DNA of 64,000 nucleotides from CAZDXB01 sp964509335 (GTDB taxonomy: Bacteria > Bacteroidota > Ignavibacteria > Kapaibacteriales > UBA2268): positions 124,001-188,000 of the forward strand of contig CAZDXB010000002.1 in the NCBI GenBank assembly GCA_964509335.1, given 5' to 3'. Shown here piece by piece: positions 25,001 to 33,039 of the stretch. A program made the position numbers and the translations under genes. The stretch's first letter is position 1. Every line of letters starts with the position of its first letter. A model generated the notes under the pieces. The model did not search any database and had not been told where the DNA came from. It was given only the letters and a program-made list of their open reading frames with translations.

Positions 25001-26017
25001 AGCGGGAAATTGAAACGTTAATTCGCCGTCGCCCAAAACGCCCGCTTGCGATAGATATTCCGTGCCTTCGGTTATATTTGCGAAATCTTCGCCTATTACA
25101 TATACCTGAGGCTCTAACGCCGGAGCTACTACTCTCTGCAAGGCTCTATCGTTAGAATTATCGATATCCGGCTTTTCGTTGGGCCACTCGGTAAAGGCGT
25201 CTATAGTGTAAGTTCTCATCTCGTCAAAATTATAAGTGCCGACGACAACTTCTTCTTCCTCGTCTTGAGCTAAAGAGCCTGTCCAATTATAAGTATTTGA
25301 TTCTTCCGTCGGTTCGCCTTCGTCTATTCTCCATACTATTCTACACGATTCCAGCGGATTTTCCAAATAATTTTTTATTGTAACCGCTATATTCTGCGTT
25401 CCTTGTGTAAAAGCTCCGGCGGGTTGGGAGATTTCCGTCGCTCCAGCGTCTGCCGCAGGGTCGGGAACGAAAAACAAAAGGTCGCCCGCGTCGCCGTAAC
25501 CGCTTTGGCTGCCAGTAGCGTTGGGCCAACCGTAAAAATACCAACGACCAGCCATCCTTAATCTAAATGTATTGCCTTGTGCCGACTCCGGAACCGTAAA
25601 TTGTCCGCTATACCAACCGGATGACGAATTATTTAGACTCCAAACCAATTCGCCAGGGTCGTTGAAGCTCTCGTTAGCGTTCCAGTCAATCCAAATTCTA
25701 AAACGCGGTCCGTAATAACACGACGTGCCGCCGTAGCATAATCCATATATTCTGAAATAATAAGTCGTGTTGGCTTCCAACTCAATCGCTGTGGAAGTTT
25801 CTCCAATTCTTCCGCAATCGTTGACGTTCTGGTCGAATAGGTCGGTGCCGCTAGGAACCGTCCCAAGCTCAAAATCGCGAATCGCCATACAGCCGTAACT
25901 AAAACTAGGCAAATCCGGGTAAGCGGCTTTCGCTACGTCGTTCGCTACAAAAAAAGCGACGAACAAAGCCACCGCCGTCATAATTAGCTTTGTTCCAAAC
26001 AGTTGTTTAAGTCTCAT
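22004..26017 (-). CDS. GEVED / beta-helix / Ig-like surface protein with T9SS sorting domain
   Basis: A 1337-residue secreted protein. In order: signal peptide (hydrophobic VALFVAFFVANDVAKA), a GEVED-like module at ~70-185 (FRIWIDWNANESFNDPGELVW and a GDAGD ending), a CARDB-like beta-sandwich at ~195-300, a right-handed parallel beta-helix at ~330-800 rich in NN.F/DN.F turns (VTIQDNKFNDN), three or four Ig-like domains at ~870-1250 (VQWFIGS, YQWRKDGVAIPNA, YQWHKDGEEIDG with GxYxV closings), and a type-A T9SS domain at the end (NTPNPFETETKINYY). Beta-helices often bind or cut polysaccharides, but no catalytic residues are evident. I start at the ATG at 26017 because GGAGG at 26026-26030 is 8 bases upstream; an earlier TTG overlaps that site. 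Confidence 0.88.
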   Translation of the reverse strand: MRLKQLFGTKLIMTAVALFVAFFVANDVAKAAYPDLPSFSYGCMAIRDFELGTVPSGTDLFDQNVNDCGRIGETSTAIELEANTTYYFRIYGLCYGGTSCYYGPRFRIWIDWNANESFNDPGELVWSLNNSSSGWYSGQFTVPESAQGNTFRLRMAGRWYFYGWPNATGSQSGYGDAGDLLFFVPDPAADAGATEISQPAGAFTQGTQNIAVTIKNYLENPLESCRIVWRIDEGEPTEESNTYNWTGSLAQDEEEEVVVGTYNFDEMRTYTIDAFTEWPNEKPDIDNSNDRALQRVVAPALEPQVYVIGEDFANITEGTEYLSQAGVLGDGELTFQFPALEPGVDPPYQGPIVLGSYPSEGDNFVSIKSETGNPSDVTIEYAPSSTYTYLMSANNADNMTVEGITFEVDGSNGYGGILDFQGGQNLTIQNNVFNGVDGAPQDNDHITINMADAYDVTIQDNKFNDNAKGINETSSCPRKLSITNNDFEDQTWYFVQLYGNPTGSPCAENDVTVTDNDFVSHGGALYGLHSTNGTTIQDNRFSGFTGNGGSSSIIYLENTDPANFTDMTIVDNNQMTGGNQEINGIYADNLPKLQLTDNSVKISQTLMGPRADGLYISSCGSSTFPVDIKNNAVAFQNAATSNAAYIDNSNVEVNYCDFDVTSAGGTQYSIVANQTDGYIANSQIGGTDTYCVYLNNSDLGFYYNSVANQSVGLPTLRINGGSNTIMRNIFQNYSTGPVVSASGAGMNNIDQNNYHTDGSVFGSWDGSDAADFSEWQTVSGQDANSTNVEVQFADFNTFNLSLDLFSEELVYDDPLTLPNPEWNEEIQENDYKGQTRYSYFVGSENIVPEITINVQPTGVMDCKGAEDHALSVNASVTKGVQPRFEWYKDGESMTNLYEDPTTEEWADKASLYLDRTPYYDEDNPGLNYDMEGVYRCKVMGSGAEPKWTDYVLVNALSPAEVTRQPEDKRVNLGDDVMFEVEAHIVADEGDDALYQPDVQWFIGSMNDPVQNDYSVDGHYTGAQSTILSIRNIEQAQLADNYFVRLIGACDTLYSDLVGIRLYPEVYITGQPSSVEACEGEAASFDVTAEPSDDEATIEYQWRKDGVAIPNATESIYTVDPVAMEDAGDYDCVVSVLPGGNSETTESATLEVKEGVEIVKQPADQNAIVGQPFSMFVTAAGDPPLSYQWHKDGEEIDGETSRTFTVSSATFSHAGSYTVEVTNECGSVMSEEAVVSVSESDATGVGDAIAGGFVLQENTPNPFETETKINYYAPNPATVRIAITDSYGKEAAVITENAHSGWNMVELNASKYELSSGVYYYTLTSGEYTITRKMVIVK

Positions 26018-26174
26018 AAAATAATCCTCCAATAAATAATTAAACGATTTAACTTTTAAAATTTATAACGATTTATCTTCATTGATTTAACAATCTTTTC
26101 ATTTTCGTTATTGCCTCAAATTGTAAATTTATCAAATTATCCTTTTATAAACAAAACTTATTTATAATTTCTAT

Positions 26175-26204
26175 CTAATTCCCAAATTGCAATTTGGGAA
26201 TTAG
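26175..26204. repeat. Perfect 30-bp palindrome next to a gap
   Basis: CTAATTCCCAAATT, central GC, and the exact complement AATTTGGGAATTAG. This is a member of the TTCCCAAATT family with CTAA/TTAG outer bases. The scaffold gap starts 2 bases later. Confidence 0.8.
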
Positions 26205-26205
26205 G

Positions 26206-26305
26206 NNNNNNNNNNNNNNNNNNNNNNNNNNNNNNNNNNNNNNNNNNNNNNNNNNNNNNNNNNNNNNNNNNNNNNNNNNNNNNNNNNNNNNNNNNNNNNN
26301 NNNNN
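26206..26305. other. Scaffold gap (100 N) at a palindrome
   Basis: Exactly 100 N. The last 16 bases before it (CAATTTGGGAATTAGG, 26190-26205) are identical to the first 16 after it (26306-26321), so the two contigs may simply overlap in the palindrome. Confidence 0.85.
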
Positions 26306-26339
26306 CAATTTGGGAATTAGGAGCTAATCCACGCTGTCT

Positions 26340-26373
26340 TAACTCATCCGATGACTCCGAGTCATCGAATGAG
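26340..26373. repeat. ACTCATCCGATGACT hairpin, intergenic copy
   Basis: AACTCATCCGATGACT and AGTCATCGAATGAGT form a hairpin around a 3-base loop with one mismatch. The first 15 bases recur at 26629-26643, where a second hairpin of the same family overlaps the 3' end of the ABC exporter gene. Confidence 0.65.
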
Positions 26374-26400
26374 TAGTTCTATCTTACTCCTTCCTTCACC

Positions 26401-26430
26401 CTCCTTCCAAAACTCCGATTTTGGAAGGAG
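26401..26430. repeat. CTCCTTCCAAAA palindrome
   Basis: The 12-bp perfect arms CTCCTTCCAAAA and TTTTGGAAGGAG flank the loop CTCCGA. The same loop sequence appears in the hairpin at 20583-20611. It is a shorter-core relative of the TTCCCAAATT family. Confidence 0.75.
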
Positions 26431-26438
26431 CGTTTTTA

Positions 26439-26513
26439 TCTCTTTCCCAAATTGGAATTTGGGAAAGAGACGCGGGTCGTCTCATCCGTAAGGGGCGGGC
26501 TCCAAACCCGCCA
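26439..26513 (+). repeat. Second locus of the double-hairpin unit
   Basis: The 32-bp hairpin of the 104-bp array (TCTCTTTCCCAAATT arms) recurs at 26439-26470 and is again followed, after ~20 bp, by a GGGGCG-type hairpin (GGGGCGGGCTCCAAACCCGCC, 26491-26511). Spacer and second hairpin differ from the array, so the pairing of hairpin types is retained but not the rest. Confidence 0.65.
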
Positions 26514-26628
26514 CTACAAATTTATAAAACAAATTTTCAAAAAACGCGTCGTTTATATTGTATATAAACACATCAAACCGAAAATAATCTCAAAGAAAAT
26601 GAAAAAAGTTGGAATTTTTTTTGGAATA

Positions 26629-26661
26629 CTCATCCGATGACTACAAGTCGTCGGATGAATC
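26629..26661 (-). repeat. Hairpin repeat overlapping the end of the ABC exporter gene
   Basis: ACTCATCCGATGACT pairs with AGTCGTCGGATGAAT around a short loop. It covers the last six codons (DSSDDL plus stop) of the exporter and the first bases beyond. It is a relative of the intergenic hairpin at 26340-26373 and could act as a transcript end. Confidence 0.6.
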
Positions 26662-28518
26662 TCTTCCCTCGCTCTCGGCAAATTGCAAATCATATAGCTT
26701 TTTATATACGCCGCCTTTGGAGATTAACTCCTCGTGGGCGCCTCTCTCGACGATTTTGCCTCTTTCGAACACCAAAATCTCGTCGCAATCGATAATAGTC
26801 GATAAACGGTGGGCTACTATTATCGCTGTGCGGTCTTTCAAAGATTTATTTATTGCTTCTTGGACGGCTTTTTCCGATTCGGCGTCCAAAGCGGAAGTCG
26901 CCTCGTCGAAAAGCAAAATCTGAGGGTCTCGAATTAACGCCCTCGCTATCGCGACGCGCTGACGCTCGCCGCCGGACAAAGTCGCGCCCCTGTCGCCCGC
27001 TAAAGTAGAAAAACCGTCGGTGAATTCGCTCGTAAAATCATAAGCGTTCGACATCTTCGCCGCGTCCATTATTTCCTTATCGCTCGCCTTCTCGTAACCG
27101 TAGCGAATGTTGTTGGCTATTGTATCGTTAAACAAAATAGTCTCTTGACCAACCAAACCGAACAAATCCCTGTAATCCCTTAAATTCAAATCCTTAATAT
27201 TCCCGCCGTCAATCAGAATCTTCCCCTTCTGCGGGTCGTAAAATCTAATAATCAAATCCAGCATAGTAGATTTGCCGCTTCCGCTTGCTCCCACGAACGC
27301 TATCTTCTTCGACTTCTCAATTTTGAAACTCGCGTCGTCTATAGCCGGATAATCCCCGTAAGCAAAACTAACGTCGCGAACTTCGATTTCCTTTTCGAAC
27401 GCGTCGATTCTCTCTTTGCCCGACTTAACGCTGGGCTTGGCGTCCAAAATCTTGAAAACCCGCTCGGCGGCGACGAATCCGCGCTGGAATTTAGTGATAT
27501 TATTGAAAGTCTTCGTTATTGGCGACATTATAGCGAACAAATAAAACAGAAACGTCATCAAATCCGCTCCGCTCATCTCTTTTGTTATCAATACTTGCGA
27601 GCCGCCGACAAAAAGCACCACGCAAAGCGCCGCTATAGCGAACACCTCGTTGAACCCGGGAGTTAACGAAGTGATTTTCCTATGCTTGACAGCCGATTTC
27701 AAATACTTCTTAGTTTGATTCTTGAAACGATTCACAGCGCTATCCTCGGCGTTATAAGCCTTAACGACCCTAATGCCGGAAACCGTCTCCTGCATCGAGC
27801 CGGTGTAATCCGCCATAGCGCCCTGCATCCTCGTAGCGTATCTTCTAATATACTTTATCGCTATCCTGAGCAAAATCAAACTGATTGCGCTCGCGCTGAA
27901 AGAAATCAAAGTCAAAAAGGGAGAAATCGAAAGAAGCAAAACCAAAAATAGAACAATTTGAATCGCTTCCCTGATGGTTTTAACAAACGCGGAAATTGTC
28001 GAGGAATTAATTATATTGATGTCGTTAGTAATAGCCGATATAAGACTGCCTTCCTTGTTCTTCGAAAAGAAATCCACGGAAAGCGAGGTCATATTCCTGA
28101 AAACAGAATCGCGTATCGATTTAATAACGCCTTCCTGAAACTTTATTTGAGCGACCGCCGCCCAAAACTTAAAAACGTTTTTCAAGATAAAAATCGATAT
28201 AACTAAAACGCTAAAATTAAGAAGCGTTAGATAAACGTCTTGTGGATTGAAAACAAAGCTTTGTATTCCGCCGTATATAAAATTATTCAGATTGCTAAAA
28301 AAACCGCCGGAATTAGTAGTCGCCGCGGCGACTGTTGAACTCTCAGTCTGAAATATCAATTCCAGCAAAGGCTTAATTATCGCAACCGATACCGCCGTCA
28401 ACGTAGAAAAAATTGTGTTTAAGACTAACACCCCGATAAAAAGCGACGTAAACGGTTTTACGAACCTTATTAGCCTACGTATTGTAGAAGCTTTCTTTTT
28501 TGGTCTTTTGGAGCTCAT
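26641..28518 (-). CDS. MsbA-like ABC exporter (fused permease and ATPase)
   Basis: A 625-residue half-transporter of the ABC exporter type, which works as a homodimer in the inner membrane, typically flipping lipids or lipid-linked compounds. The permease domain has about six membrane helices (residues ~20-335; e.g. LFIGVLVLNTIFSTLTAVSVA, IVLFLVLLLSISPFLTLISF). The ATPase domain has Walker A GASGSGKST, Q-loop VGQETILF, signature LSGGERQRVAIARAL, Walker B ILLFDEATSALD and H-loop AHRLSTI. A homology level closest to lipid A exporters (MsbA) is likely, but drug or lipid substrate cannot be fixed. A TlpA-like gene lies 64 bp upstream in the same direction. The last residues lie in a hairpin repeat. 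Confidence 0.92.
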   Translation of the reverse strand: MSSKRPKKKASTIRRLIRFVKPFTSLFIGVLVLNTIFSTLTAVSVAIIKPLLELIFQTESSTVAAATTNSGGFFSNLNNFIYGGIQSFVFNPQDVYLTLLNFSVLVISIFILKNVFKFWAAVAQIKFQEGVIKSIRDSVFRNMTSLSVDFFSKNKEGSLISAITNDINIINSSTISAFVKTIREAIQIVLFLVLLLSISPFLTLISFSASAISLILLRIAIKYIRRYATRMQGAMADYTGSMQETVSGIRVVKAYNAEDSAVNRFKNQTKKYLKSAVKHRKITSLTPGFNEVFAIAALCVVLFVGGSQVLITKEMSGADLMTFLFYLFAIMSPITKTFNNITKFQRGFVAAERVFKILDAKPSVKSGKERIDAFEKEIEVRDVSFAYGDYPAIDDASFKIEKSKKIAFVGASGSGKSTMLDLIIRFYDPQKGKILIDGGNIKDLNLRDYRDLFGLVGQETILFNDTIANNIRYGYEKASDKEIMDAAKMSNAYDFTSEFTDGFSTLAGDRGATLSGGERQRVAIARALIRDPQILLFDEATSALDAESEKAVQEAINKSLKDRTAIIVAHRLSTIIDCDEILVFERGKIVERGAHEELISKGGVYKKLYDLQFAESEGRDSSDDL

Positions 28519-28582
28519 AATTTTTTAAACGGCTTTAGAAAATAAAATAGGAGACTTCCTTTGCGGTTTACTCGGGGTTCGT

Positions 28583-29089
28583 TTATTTAATCAGCTTCTT
28601 TAACTGCTTATACATTTCGTTTTCGCCGCCCGGAGCGTAGCCGTTATGCTCCCAAACTATCTCGCCCTCGCCGTTAACCAAAAACGAATGCGGCGGATTG
28701 TTTACGTTCATAGCCCTTTTCAAATCTTGGTTTTTATCCAAATACACCTCAAAATCCCAGTCTCTTCCCTTAACGAAAGGAGCTACTCTTCTTGCGTTCC
28801 TCGAATCGTCCACCGACACGGCGATAACTTTAACGCCCGTTTCTTTCTTCCATTTGTCGTAAACCTCGTCCACAGCTTCCAACTCCTCTAAACAAGGCTT
28901 GCACCAAGTCGCCCAAAACAGTATGAAAAACGGCTTGCCGTCGTTTTCGAAGTTCTTCGAATCGACCTTTCGATGTTGAAGATTTTCCACCTTGGCTGAA
29001 GGCAGTTTGCTTTCTTTCGCTTGAGCCACTAGGTTCAAAGCAAATATCGCGGCTATGATAAATACTACTGTTTTCGCTCTGTTCTTCAT
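28583..29089 (-). CDS. TlpA-like thioredoxin family protein
   Basis: A 168-residue periplasmic thiol-disulfide oxidoreductase. It has a signal peptide or anchor (TVVFIIAAIFALNLVAQA), then a thioredoxin fold of the TlpA/ResA/AhpC type with redox motif WATWCKPCLEEL, the AVSVDDSR and cis-Pro-like NPPHSFLVNGEGEIVW elements and the terminal helix. These proteins reduce disulfides in cytochrome c maturation or extracytoplasmic proteins. I use the ATG at 29089, where AAGGG is 6 bases upstream; a GTG ten codons earlier lacks that support. It may be co-transcribed with the ABC exporter gene downstream. Confidence 0.88.
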   Translation of the reverse strand: MKNRAKTVVFIIAAIFALNLVAQAKESKLPSAKVENLQHRKVDSKNFENDGKPFFILFWATWCKPCLEELEAVDEVYDKWKKETGVKVIAVSVDDSRNARRVAPFVKGRDWDFEVYLDKNQDLKRAMNVNNPPHSFLVNGEGEIVWEHNGYAPGGENEMYKQLKKLIK

Positions 29090-29209
29090 ATTCTTCCCTT
29101 GTTTTTTTAACGTCTTCACAATTTTTTTGTATATTTATCTAACTATAAAACGTAAAAATAGCAATAAGATTATTTATAAATAAATTTAATTAGAAATAAG
29201 GAGATAATT

Positions 29210-29929
29210 ATGAAAAAAATCATACTAATAATTGCCGCCGTTTCGGCGTTCTTATCGTTTAATACGCTTTATTCCCAAAGCTTGGAGCTTGTTAGACCGG
29301 AAAGTTCGCCCGACACCGTGAACGGGGAGCCCGAAACCTTCCAAATAACCGCCGTAGCTGAAATTGAAAACGTATCCGACGCCGAATTAAACTTCAAAAT
29401 TTCGACTACCGTTATTCAGTTAGCCGAAGGACACTTATACTCCTTTTGCGACCTCAACACTTGCTATCAGCCACAAACCGGGAACTTTACCACTCCAAAT
29501 CCTTCGACGCTCGCCGCCGGCGAATCCACCGAAAAACACTTATATTTAGACCTTCACCCAGAAGGAAACGACGGAACGAGCATTATCAGCGTTAGATACT
29601 TCAACGTCGATAATCCCGACGACTTCGTCGAATACACAGTTGTTTACATTGTAGGAACAATAGGAGTTGACGAAATTATCGCTAGCCTTAAGCCTTTGGT
29701 TTACCCGAATCCCGCGTCGGAGCGAGTAACAATTAAAAACAAAACGCCGTTCAAAAACAATACGCTAAAGATATTCGACGCGTCGGGTCGCATAGTCAAA
29801 CAGATAAACCGCTTAAACGGCGAAAGCATAAACGTCGCAATTAACGACCTATCCATAGGAGTTTATAACTTCGTTATATTTAACGGAAATAAACTCGAAA
29901 GAAAAGGCAAATTCATTATTTCAAGGTAA
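29210..29929 (+). CDS. T9SS-exported protein of unknown function
   Basis: A 239-residue protein. A signal peptide (MKKIILIIAAVSAFLSFNTLYSQS) is followed by a ~130-residue beta-rich domain containing two close Cys residues (SFCDLNTCYQ) that may form a disulfide, with phrasing (VSDAELNFKISTTVIQL, SLAAGESTEKHLYLDLHP) like a lone beta-sandwich domain. The last ~75 residues (VYPNPASERVTIKNK to VGVYNFVIFN) form a type-A T9SS sorting domain. No enzyme motif. An AAGGAG ribosome-binding site lies 6 bases before the ATG. The tail overlaps by 14 bp a possible small minus-strand gene. Confidence 0.85.
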   Translation: MKKIILIIAAVSAFLSFNTLYSQSLELVRPESSPDTVNGEPETFQITAVAEIENVSDAELNFKISTTVIQLAEGHLYSFCDLNTCYQPQTGNFTTPNPSTLAAGESTEKHLYLDLHPEGNDGTSIISVRYFNVDNPDDFVEYTVVYIVGTIGVDEIIASLKPLVYPNPASERVTIKNKTPFKNNTLKIFDASGRIVKQINRLNGESINVAINDLSIGVYNFVIFNGNKLERKGKFIISR

Positions 29930-30101
29930 GAACGGGCTGGAAATGCCGCTTTAGCGCTCTCTTGCGCGGATAATATCCCGGCGAATCTTCTAAATTATAA
30001 ACAATAGGAACGGGGCGCCGATTCTCCATTCTATCGGCGTAAGCGTTCTCTATCGCCAACATTACTGAGATTATAACCGCTATTAGATAATTCCTAATCA
30101 T
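29916..30101 (-). CDS. Possible small secreted protein
   Basis: A 61-residue frame starting with a signal-peptide-like segment (MIRNYLIAVIISVMLAIENAYA) followed by a basic, proline-containing tail. It ends inside the 3' end of the converging T9SS gene (14-bp overlap). No ribosome-binding site is obvious and no family is recognised. The signal-peptide look is the only support, so it may be spurious. Confidence 0.3.
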   Translation of the reverse strand: MIRNYLIAVIISVMLAIENAYADRMENRRPVPIVYNLEDSPGYYPRKRALKRHFQPVLTLK

Positions 30102-30323
30102 ATATAAGATAACGACTGTTTACTTCTTTTCTTCTAATTTATACAAAAAAAAACAAAATATTTCTTGCACAGAACACCAAATTTTATTAAAAAGCAACAG
30201 AAGAAGTCGTAAGTTTTTGATATAATATAAATTATAGATATTGAACAAAAAAAGAAATTTAAAATAAGAAAAAGAAAATTAAAATAATGTAATGATAATT
30301 GTGAAACTTATGTAGGTGATATT

Positions 30324-33023
30324 ATGACAAACAAGACGCTTATCTTATCGTTTATACTTTTTTTTGCTTTAATTGGTAATGTAAAACCAAGCCCGACAGC
30401 TGATTATATGCTCCAGAACTCGAATATGGGAACGGAATTCCATATCGCGATACCGCAAAACGACATTAAGAGCGGACAAGCGGAAGAAATATTAGCTCTT
30501 TATATTAGTTCATACGTGGACACTCGCGTAGTAATTACCGCTCCAAAATACGGCTTCCAATGGGTCAAAGACGTTAAAGCTTTCGAGCCTTTAGTATTGT
30601 CGAGCGAAAACGGCGGCGCTTCATACAACTGGGAAATTATAAACAGCGAAGAAAAGGACCAAATGGGCGTTCATATCGAATCGGAAGACCCGATAGCCGT
30701 ATTTGTTCTCAACTCGAGAAATATGTCGGCTGACGGCTACCTCGCAATTCCCAAAAAACATTTTGGGAAAAAATACGTACATTGCTCCTACTACGATTTC
30801 CACGAGCCTTGGCCCCGTCGAACATACAGAGGCGGCGGTTTTATTGTTGTCGCCGCTGAAGAAAACACAAACGTAACAATTCGATTAAAAGGCGAAGGAA
30901 AAGAAATAGGCGAAACAGTCGAAGGAAAGAAAATAGGCGAAACAATCACCGTCCAACTAGACGAAAACCAAACTTATATGGTTAGAGGAAACGGAGACAA
31001 CGTTTTTTTCGATTTATCGGGAACTATTATCGAAGCCACAAAACCGGTCGGCGTTATATCTTTCCACCAAAGAACTATGATACCGAGCAACGCCGGTAAC
31101 GGAAGAGATTGCCTATCGGAAATGCTTATACCGGTAGAATGTTACGGCAAAGAATACATTACCGTGGAATATGACAGAGGAACTCAAGAAGGAGATTTAG
31201 TAAGAGTAATAGCCTCGGAAGATGGAACCGAGATAACAGGAGACTCCTACAAACCCGGCTCCGGCAATAAATACGAAAACGGACACTGCGAAGCCTTACT
31301 CAACGAAGGAGAATTTTACGAGCAAAACTCCGTTAGAGGCGTTACTCACTGGCGCGCCAACAAGCCCGTTATGATTATGCAATACGCCTACTCTTTCCCT
31401 TGGGACGGAAACAGAGATTGGGACCCGTTAATGACACTTGTGCCTCCAATTAAACAATTCCAAAAATCTATCGTCTTTCAAACGCCAATAAACGCCGGAT
31501 TCAACGAAAATCAACTTACATTATTCGCCGTAGGCGACCCAAACGACCCAGAGAAAAAAGCGCTTAACTCAATATACTTTGACGGCGAACAACTTACGAA
31601 AAATTATCCGCAAATATTATACAATCGCATACCCAACACGAACGTTTACTGGGTAAGGATGGACATCGAGCAAGACGCTCACAGTATTATTTCCGATACA
31701 AAAATAGCGGGAAACCTTAACGGCTTTACGGGATACAACTCCTACGGCGCTCCCGCTGTTATGGGCGTCGATAAAATCGACGAACTCGACACATTAAAAC
31801 CGGAAATAATGTCTTATCACATAAGTTGCGGCGATTACTCCGTCGAAGTAGTCGAACAAAGAAACGACTATGAAGGCTTGCAAAGAGACCAAGGGTTACA
31901 AGACTTCTTTTTCATTAAAGAAAGCTCTTATAATTACGAACTCGATTATCAAGAATACACGCCGCAAGAAGCCATTTACAGTCATGAATTTAATCTTAAA
32001 ATTATCGACGCTACAAAAGACGCCAAAGCTGTTTTCGCCGCTATCGACAGGGCGGGCAATTATCATATTGACAGCGTCTTTTACGCCGCGACGAATATAG
32101 AAGTCAACGACTACGCTCTTAAATTCGGAAACTTGAGAATCAACAAAACGAAAAAAATAAATCTTTTCGTCAAGAACTTGTCCGATAGTCTATTACAAAT
32201 CGAAAGCTGCTCCTTTGACGATTCGCAAACGTTCGAAATCGATTCCGTTTATCCGTCCGCGCCTCCACTATCGCTTCAAAGCGGAGAAAGCGCCACCGTA
32301 ACGGTATCATGCCTGCCGGAAAAAGAAACCCAATACGAAGATTCAATAAACATAGTAACGCCTTGCTATACTTTTAAATATTTAGCGACCGCTAAAGGCG
32401 TAGCTCCGAACATAACTATTGAAAACTGGGACGCGGGCGAAATCAACGTCGGCGATACAATATGTTTCAAACAAAGGCATGGCAGAGGACTGCGCTTAGG
32501 AAATACCGGCTCCGACACTTTGACAATAGAAGGATTTGCAAACGTCAATCCGCCGTTTTACGTTTCGGAACCGACAATCCCGCCCGCGCCAATAGCAATT
32601 CCGCCAGACGATTACGTTTACGTGGAATCTATCTGTTTCGCGCCAATTGATTCCGGCGTGTACGTCGATACGGTAATAGTCCTGAACGATTCGGAAAACG
32701 ATAGCGTTTCCGTTTGGCGAGGACAAGCCAAATACAAAGTTTCAGTCGAGCGAAATACCGAAGCGACGCTATTCGAAATCGCTCCAAATCCTATAGAAAA
32801 CGACGAGGTTATTTTTAAATTCGCCTCGCCAACGACAAAAATTATTAACGTTTATCTTTACGACGCCAAAGGAAATAAAACCAAAACGCTAATAAAAAAT
32901 CTATCGGTCAAAGAAACAGTCCAAAAAACTCTCGAGTTAGGCGAAGTTGCCGACGGTCTTTATTATATAGTCGTCGAAACTGAAAGCGAAAGATACGCTA
33001 AAAAAATTGTGCTTATTAGATAA
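30324..33023 (+). CDS. IgGFc-binding-domain-like surface protein with T9SS sorting domain
   Basis: A 899-residue secreted protein. After the signal peptide (MTNKTLILSFILFFALIGNVKP) comes a ~430-residue region that reads like the IgGFc-binding domain found in FCGBP-type and bacterial adhesin-like proteins (GTEFHIAIPQN, YLAIPKKHFGKKYVHCSYY, FIVVAAEENTNVTI, VIQYAY-like segments, GFTGYNSYGAPAVMGVDKID). Then come choice-of-anchor-D-like beta-sandwiches at ~590-810 (LKFGNLRINKTKKINLFVKN; GEINVGDTICFKQRHGRGLRLGN) and a terminal type-A T9SS domain (IAPNPIENDEVIFKFASPTT). A role in surface adhesion is likely but inferred. It is preceded by a 222-bp AT-rich promoter region and is a single-gene unit. 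Confidence 0.83.
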   Translation: MTNKTLILSFILFFALIGNVKPSPTADYMLQNSNMGTEFHIAIPQNDIKSGQAEEILALYISSYVDTRVVITAPKYGFQWVKDVKAFEPLVLSSENGGASYNWEIINSEEKDQMGVHIESEDPIAVFVLNSRNMSADGYLAIPKKHFGKKYVHCSYYDFHEPWPRRTYRGGGFIVVAAEENTNVTIRLKGEGKEIGETVEGKKIGETITVQLDENQTYMVRGNGDNVFFDLSGTIIEATKPVGVISFHQRTMIPSNAGNGRDCLSEMLIPVECYGKEYITVEYDRGTQEGDLVRVIASEDGTEITGDSYKPGSGNKYENGHCEALLNEGEFYEQNSVRGVTHWRANKPVMIMQYAYSFPWDGNRDWDPLMTLVPPIKQFQKSIVFQTPINAGFNENQLTLFAVGDPNDPEKKALNSIYFDGEQLTKNYPQILYNRIPNTNVYWVRMDIEQDAHSIISDTKIAGNLNGFTGYNSYGAPAVMGVDKIDELDTLKPEIMSYHISCGDYSVEVVEQRNDYEGLQRDQGLQDFFFIKESSYNYELDYQEYTPQEAIYSHEFNLKIIDATKDAKAVFAAIDRAGNYHIDSVFYAATNIEVNDYALKFGNLRINKTKKINLFVKNLSDSLLQIESCSFDDSQTFEIDSVYPSAPPLSLQSGESATVTVSCLPEKETQYEDSINIVTPCYTFKYLATAKGVAPNITIENWDAGEINVGDTICFKQRHGRGLRLGNTGSDTLTIEGFANVNPPFYVSEPTIPPAPIAIPPDDYVYVESICFAPIDSGVYVDTVIVLNDSENDSVSVWRGQAKYKVSVERNTEATLFEIAPNPIENDEVIFKFASPTTKIINVYLYDAKGNKTKTLIKNLSVKETVQKTLELGEVADGLYYIVVETESERYAKKIVLIR

Positions 33024-33039
33024 ATAAGCGGCTGAAATA

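Larger units (their letters stand above)
26018..26640. other. Palindrome-rich intergenic region
   Basis: No gene is present. After an AT-rich promoter segment for the beta-helix gene (26033-26165), the region carries a TTCCCAAATT palindrome (26175-26204), a 100-N gap, the right half of the same palindrome (26306-26321), an ACTCATCCGATGACT hairpin (26340-26373), a CTCCTTCCAAAA palindrome (26401-26430), another full 32-bp hairpin (26439-26470) and a GGGGCGGG/CCCGCC hairpin (26490-26513). Reading frames crossing it are repeat translations. Confidence 0.7.

Noticed and set aside
26194..26376. A short plus-strand frame across the 26206 gap
   Set aside because: It consists mainly of N and hairpin repeats and lacks a start context.
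29916..30101. Small minus-strand frame overlapping a T9SS gene end, as a firm gene
   Set aside because: Only its signal-like N-terminus supports it, with no ribosome-binding site; listed at low confidence rather than as a secure call.
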